Origin: Rickettsia australis str. Phillips
GTDB taxonomy: Bacteria; Pseudomonadota; Alphaproteobacteria; Rickettsiales; Rickettsiaceae
DNA length: 64,000 nt
Reading direction: 5' to 3'
Assembly: GCF_000273745.1 (NCBI RefSeq)
Contig: NZ_AKVZ01000020.1
Coordinates: forward strand, 1-64,000
Below are positions 59,938-64,000 of the stretch, one piece after another. The notes beneath the pieces were generated by a model. It had not been told where the DNA came from, did no database searches, and saw only the letters and a program-made list of their open reading frames with translations. Both the position numbers and the translations under genes were made by a program. Within the stretch, counting starts at the first letter, position 1, and each line of letters begins with the position of its first letter.

Positions 59938-60381
59938 TTATATTTTCCACAGCAATTTAAAAAATTCTTCAGAAATTTGAATTATAGTTTTCCAATCACT
60001 AATAACTTGTGAATGAAATACACAAGTTCTATGATTTTCTCTATCAGAATGTCTCATCCAAGGTATAAACTTACCTAAAGAGTTTAATTTTTTATCAATG
60101 CTTTCATACTCATCAAAATTATAATTTGTAAGAGCAATTATTTGAGCTTTTTGTAGTTTTCGCTCTTGGGCTAACTCTTCTTCATTTAAATTGTATGGAG
60201 GAACATAATCATGGTATCCTATGTGCTAAACTACAGGCAAAAAAAGTTTAATTAACATGCTAGGATATACATTAATCTCAAATTCTTTTAATACATCTGG
60301 TATTTTTTCGTAATTATAATAACGTTTTATTAAATCTTTGATTTGTTCTTCTGTTAAATGTGATAAATCTTTATGAGCCAC
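59938..60381 (-). pseudogene. Gene of 147 codons with one internal stop, unrecognised
   Basis: GTG at 60381 starts VAHKDLSHLTEEQIKDLIKRY and reads to TAA 59938-59940, interrupted only by TAG at 60226-60228 after FLPVV. The reading continues YHDYVPPYNLNEEELAQERK and FDEYESIDKKLNSLGKF. Otherwise open and compositionally like a normal gene, so either recently killed or read through. I do not recognise the family. Confidence 0.55.
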
Positions 60382-60671
60382 AACTTAATTGATTATTAGG
60401 TATATAATTGTAACTTATAAAAGTACAATTATAATAGAGAAAATAATATAAATATACAACTATTTTTATCATAAAAGTAAAAATAGAAATTAAAAGACTA
60501 TCAATATGGGGTAATTAGTAGACGATAAGCTTTTAGACTTTATAAATGTAATCACAAATGCGTATAAAACTTTTAAAGGTTTAACAACCCTAAATTTGAG
60601 AGGCGAAGACCTTGGTTATATCTTGGTTTTCCTGTTCAATAAACTACAAGAAGTCGCGAGCTTTCTAGAGC
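60382..60671. other. Non-coding gap
   Basis: AT-rich, with no palindromic repeat and no supported frame. A frame across its end (60596-60862) lies over tRNA-Ser and is spurious. Confidence 0.5.
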
Positions 60672-60759
60672 TGGTGGAGAGAGGGGGATTCGAACCCCCG
60701 ACACGTTGCCGTGAACACGCTTTCCAGGCGTGCGCCTTAAACCGCTCGGCCATCTCTCC
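60672..60759 (-). tRNA. tRNA-Ser (anticodon GGA)
   Basis: 88 bases with encoded CCA and a long variable arm. 5' GGAGAGATGGCCGAGCGGT, anticodon loop CTGGAAA (anticodon GGA), variable stem with ACACG-type pairing, T-arm GGGGGTTCGAATCCCCC, end TCTCTCCACCA. Confidence 0.96.
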
Positions 60760-60846
60760 AAAATTTTTAGCGTTATGTGCACGATCTAAGAAATTTACCA
60801 AAAACGTCATTGCAAGCGGGCATTGTTGCGTGGACCAATGCTCTTT

Positions 60847-60954
60847 TGTCATTCTTAGCTAAAAGCGGGAATCCAGAAAAAAGTATAAATACAGCAAATT
60901 TTTGAAATTAAAAGCTCGCTTCATACTGGATTCCTGCGTTCGCAGGAATGACAT
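60847..60954. repeat. Type A palindromic repeat
   Basis: TGTCATTCTTAGCTAAAAGC ... TTCCTGCGTTCGCAGGAATGACAT; the left arm carries a small insertion. A half type B arm (GTCATTGCAAGC) precedes it at 60806. Confidence 0.78.
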
Positions 60955-61017
60955 CAGTATACACGCGGGCAATGCCTTGCAAGCGACTCCAGACGTTGCC
61001 CACATGACTCAAGAATT

Positions 61018-61120
61018 GTCATGAGCTACGCAGCCGTAGGCTGTACGGCAATCTCAGGCAATAATAACAAACTCCTGAGATTGCTTAGTCAAAAACTTAC
61101 AGTGTGTCCTTGCAATGACG
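61018..61120. repeat. Type B palindromic repeat variant
   Basis: TGTCATGAGCTACGCAGCCG ... GCAATCTCAGG with the CCTGAGATTGC mirror ... GTCCTTGCAATGACGA. It shares the CAATCTCAGG core with the copy at 12564. Confidence 0.75.
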
Positions 61121-61146
61121 ATAAAAACGATCCATATACCACAACG

Positions 61147-61893
61147 CTAAGACTTATTCTTAGAAAAAATATTATTAGCTTCTTCTAGCTCATGTTTAGT
61201 ATTAACACCAACAATTAAATCATGATCAGTAGATAATAAATATGAAACCTTTTCACCATGATTTTTACATATTTTTACTATTTCAGTTAAATAAACTTCC
61301 TTATTACCGTTAGTATTAGTAGCAAATAAAGGCAAGTATTTATTTAAAATTCCGCTACTGAAAGCCATAATACCTGAATTACAAAGTTTGATGTTTTTCT
61401 CTTCTTCGCTTGCGTTTTTATGTTCAATTATCTCTAAAAATTCACCATGTTTATCAGTAGCTATTCTTCCATATTGAGCCGGATTTGCTCTCTCAAAGCT
61501 TAAAGTAACTAATGCAGAATTAGTAAGGCTTAAGTAAGCTATTAATTCATGCATAAGTTTTGGAGTAATAAAAGGATGATCACCGTATAAAACTAATATT
61601 GTTTTATTTTTATCAATTAAATCTATTACTGCATAAGTAGCATGAGCTGTGCCTTTAGGTTCTTCTTGCAGTACAAAGCGACACATATTTTCATAGGGCA
61701 TTAAATGTTTTTTAAGTTCTTCTGAATAAACTATAATTACATCACTTGTGACGTTAAGCGAATTCTTTAATACCGTTTCAAGCATTGGAACTCCGCCAAC
61801 TTTATGCATTACTTTTGGTAAATCCGACTCCATTCTAGTACCTTTACCGGCTGCTAAAATAATTATTTGATAATTTGCATCGTGATAAGTCAT
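61147..61893 (-). CDS. GlmU-type N-acetylglucosamine-1-phosphate uridyltransferase, N-terminal domain only
   Basis: Nucleotidyltransferase making UDP-GlcNAc. [21 protein letters not shown] and [10 protein letters not shown] are the GlmU loop, then [19 protein letters not shown] and LYGDHPFI. At 248 residues it stops after the Rossmann-like domain: the left-handed beta-helix acetyltransferase half of bifunctional GlmU is missing. It is translationally coupled to the YebC gene (overlap of 4 bases). Nearby sugar genes are absent. Confidence 0.85.
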   Translation of the reverse strand: MTYHDANYQIIILAAGKGTRMESDLPKVMHKVGGVPMLETVLKNSLNVTSDVIIVYSEELKKHLMPYENMCRFVLQEEPKGTAHATYAVIDLIDKNKTILVLYGDHPFITPKLMHELIAYLSLTNSALVTLSFERANPAQYGRIATDKHGEFLEIIEHKNASEEEKNIKLCNSGIMAFSSGILNKYLPLFATNTNGNKEVYLTEIVKICKNHGEKVSYLLSTDHDLIVGVNTKHELEEANNIFSKNKS

Positions 61894-62648
61894 TCTTCTC
61901 CTTGTATTATTTCGTAAACATCATCAGATAATTCATAATTACCGAAAACTCTTTGTACATCGTCGCTTTCTTCTAAAGCTTCTACAAGCTTTAGTAATTT
62001 TTCAGCTTTTTCCTTATCATCTATAATTATTGTATTTAATGGAATCCAGCCTATATAAGAGTCTTCAGGTATACCGTATTTACCGGTTAAAAATTCTAGA
62101 ACTTTAGAAAAACTTTCAACATCCGTATATATTGTATGGAATATTGCATCAGATACGATATCATCCCCTCCGGCTTCTATAGCTGCCTCAAAAATATCTT
62201 CATTCGATGCTATGTTTGTTGGATACTGAATAACTCCGCAATGTTTGAATAAATAATTAACACTACCTGTTTCACCTAAGCTGCCACCGTATTTGGTAAA
62301 ACCGGAACGCACTTCAGCAGCAGTACGGTTTTTATTATCGGTTAAAGCTTCAACTATTATAGCAATACCGTTCGGTGCATAACCTTCATATCTAATTTCC
62401 GTATAATTTTCGGTATTAGCATCGTCAGCACTATTGATAGCTTTGTCTATTCTTTCTTTTGGGAGATTGTGACTGCGTGCGGCGGTTAAAGCATTTCTAA
62501 GGCGCGGATTATTTTCAGGGATATTAGAAGAGCCAGTTTTAACTGCAGTAACTATTTCACGAATTAATTTAGTGAAAATTTTTGCTCTTTTTTTATCTTG
62601 AGCTCCTTTACGATGCTGAATATTTTTAAACTTTGAGTGACCGGCCAT
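61890..62648 (-). CDS. yebC: YebC/PmpR-family protein (DUF28)
   Basis: [25 protein letters not shown] is the invariant start; [40 protein letters not shown] and [18 protein letters not shown] follow. 252 residues, normal. Members act as transcription regulators or, in recent work, as ribosome-associated factors that ease translation of proline stretches. Confidence 0.93.
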   Translation of the reverse strand: MAGHSKFKNIQHRKGAQDKKRAKIFTKLIREIVTAVKTGSSNIPENNPRLRNALTAARSHNLPKERIDKAINSADDANTENYTEIRYEGYAPNGIAIIVEALTDNKNRTAAEVRSGFTKYGGSLGETGSVNYLFKHCGVIQYPTNIASNEDIFEAAIEAGGDDIVSDAIFHTIYTDVESFSKVLEFLTGKYGIPEDSYIGWIPLNTIIIDDKEKAEKLLKLVEALEESDDVQRVFGNYELSDDVYEIIQGEE

Positions 62649-62666
62649 ATTCTATCTAGAACACAA

Positions 62667-62792
62667 TTAACCTTGTTTCGCTTTAAATCTTTTATTCTTT
62701 TTATTTATTACAAAAATTTTGCTTCTTCTTTTAACAATTTGACAATCTTTATCACGTTTCTTTAGTGATTTTAATGAGCTAACGACTTTCAT
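62667..62792 (-). CDS. rpmJ: 50S ribosomal protein L36
   Basis: A 41-residue frame [20 protein letters not shown] then [21 protein letters not shown]. The MKVVSSLK start and the DCQIVKRR and RFKAKQG blocks are the alphaproteobacterial L36 pattern (the longer, zinc-ligand-poor form). It is short and easy to miss. It stands 19 bases upstream of yebC on the same strand. Confidence 0.9.
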   Translation of the reverse strand: MKVVSSLKSLKKRDKDCQIVKRRSKIFVINKKNKRFKAKQG

Positions 62793-62948
62793 AAAATATA
62801 CTTAATTACATTTAAGTTGGGCTAATAATAAACATTTTTATTTAATCAGTCAATTACCAATTTAAAACATTTTTAAACAAAATATCATGTTTCGTGGTTT
62901 TTATTGACATATATTAATAAGATAATGTATTTATACAAAGATCAAATT

Positions 62949-63850
62949 ATGAAAAAATATTTGTCATATGATTTTAATCAAGTCACTATAAATGAAATCA
63001 AACAAAATGGAAGAGAATGGAGTTTAGACAAACCATATGATGATGCATTGCTTGTTGAATTACCGCAATTAGTTCAAAAATTTGATCTATCTGAAATAAT
63101 TACAAAAGTAGATTATCCAGGTAAACATGCATCCATATTTAATGCAGTAAGAGAGCTAGTATCCTGTGTTCAGCTTGCTAAATGGGATGAGAATGCTATT
63201 AAAGATGAGCAACAAGGTGAAAATAAAAAAGCTAATAATCAATGGAAAACTATAAAAGCGGTATTAGAGCATGCTAAAACAGCAGGTATAGATTATTGTA
63301 GTTTAAACAAGAGGCTGGGAAAATAATAAAGGGGCAGCATAAGACAATCAGATACTAAAGCTTCTAGAGAAAAATTTACAGGCAACAAAAAATCATCCTA
63401 TTAAATCAGAAATATTTAATCTCATACTAGAAGAAGTAAATAAAGGAGAGTAGCATTTATATGCTATCCCTGATGATTATAAAAGTAATCCAAATGTAAA
63501 ACATGCAGCTGCAAAACATCAAGAGTTTATAAATCGTGATGAATTTTTAGTGTTAGGAGTTAGATGGAATGGTATGGAGACAACAAAAGATTCATTTAAA
63601 GTTATATCTTCTGATGAAGAATCAAATATTTCTGATGATGATTTTGCTCCACCTGCAGGAATACCAAAAGAGTTGGATTTAAATAATCCTAATTCTGAGC
63701 ATTGGAATGTTTTATTTAGTCAAGCAACTACCCTTGCTAATAAAACAACTTCAACACCGGAAATTATCAAGCATGGCAAAATCATGCCGGTTCAATATTA
63801 AATAATGCAGAATTAGGTGAACAACCTTCTACTAGTTTAAATACCGCTAG
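62949..63850 (+). pseudogene. Decaying gene of unknown family
   Basis: From ATG 62949 the frame codes for 125 residues (MKKYLSYDFNQVTINEIKQN...AGIDYCSLNKRLGK) to TAA 63324-63326. Beyond it the coding pattern continues through shifts and stops: ATKNHPIKSEIFNLILEEVNKGE-stop-HLYAIPDDYKSNPNVKHAA, EFINRDEFLVLGVRWNGMETT and DDFAPPAGIPKELDLNNPNSEHW, to about 63850. It looks like one gene of about 300 codons in several pieces. No family recognised. From 63944 a frame (VLETEDVEIIDQALNKP) is open to the edge. Confidence 0.5.
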
Positions 63851-64000
63851 CTCATAGAGTAGAGTTTAATGTTAAAGAAAGTATGAATGAAATCAATAAA
63901 TTAATCAAAAATTACAAAATAGTAATCAGTGAATAATATATAATATATAGTCTTAGAAACCGAAGATGTAGAGATAATAGATCAAGCTTTAAATAAGCCT

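Noticed and set aside
60596..60862. Frames on both strands around 60.7 kb
   Set aside because: They are translations of tRNA-Ser and adjoining repeats.
744..61120. Possible CRISPR array from the many repeated units
   Set aside because: The repeats are far apart, palindromic, differ in length and are scattered among genes, and no cas gene is present.

Overview
The window is a piece of a Rickettsia chromosome, most likely from the spotted fever group or a close relative. The evidence is the low GC content, an ATP/ADP translocase, a recognisable but frameshifted sca4 (gene D antigen), a type 2 IPP isomerase with no isoprenoid pathway around it, an RPE-1 element, and about thirty dispersed palindromic repeats (Rickettsia palindromic element-like) that sit between genes and inside several reading frames. 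Pseudogenes are common and repeats fill most intergenic space.

Layout. 1-540 is the tail of a broken gene. 831-10727 is a minus-strand housekeeping block: miaA, a broken small gene, a phosphohexomutase (pmm/algC), lptB, lptA, lptC, kdsD, pnp, rpsO and truB. This joins lipopolysaccharide precursor synthesis and export to RNA metabolism; truB is frameshifted at a run of nine A. 10934-15771 carries an ATP/ADP translocase and sca4, the latter broken by a frameshift near codon 120. 16231-24354 holds an XRE regulator, a YihY/BrkB membrane protein, a glutamine-synthetase-like gene divergent from pgeF (the two starts share one CATG), a peptide-deformylase-like protein lacking metal ligands, an unrecognised pseudogene, a class II aldolase and a split membrane protein. 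24475-29937 holds ppdK, rnpB, a GST-like gene, a BPL_N-domain protein and bioY. 30171-34914 holds folC, sodB, a decayed patatin and birA.

34969-39654 is a decayed gene transfer agent (GTA) or prophage head-tail cluster: prohead protease, major capsid, connector, head closure/tail completion, g12-like and g13-like genes in canonical order. It is followed by a small coupled gene pair ending in a DUF2335 protein. 39750-55026 returns to core genes: infC (ATT start), pdhC, prfA, recJ, a methyltransferase, rho, sppA, an HU-like gene, a small lipoprotein, yaaA, cmk, rpsA and clpP. tRNA-Val lies between yaaA and cmk, and tRNA-Ala follows clpP.

55520-58491 is a graveyard of acquired small-molecule-binding and modifying genes: an effector-binding domain, an aminoglycoside-kinase-like gene, an AAC(6')-like acetyltransferase carrying RPE-1, and a second GNAT. 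After a 217-base nested palindrome come fni, a gene with a single internal stop, tRNA-Ser, a GlmU-like pyrophosphorylase lacking the acetyltransferase half, a YebC-family gene, rpmJ and a decaying gene that runs towards the window edge.

Functionally the intact genes fit an obligate intracellular parasite. It imports ATP, takes up biotin (BioY with BirA), isomerises isoprenoid precursors that it probably takes from the host, and keeps translation, transcription termination and envelope lipid export. No intact novel mobile or defence system is evident. The most distinctive content is the palindromic repeats, the GTA fossil and the homopolymer-associated frameshifts.
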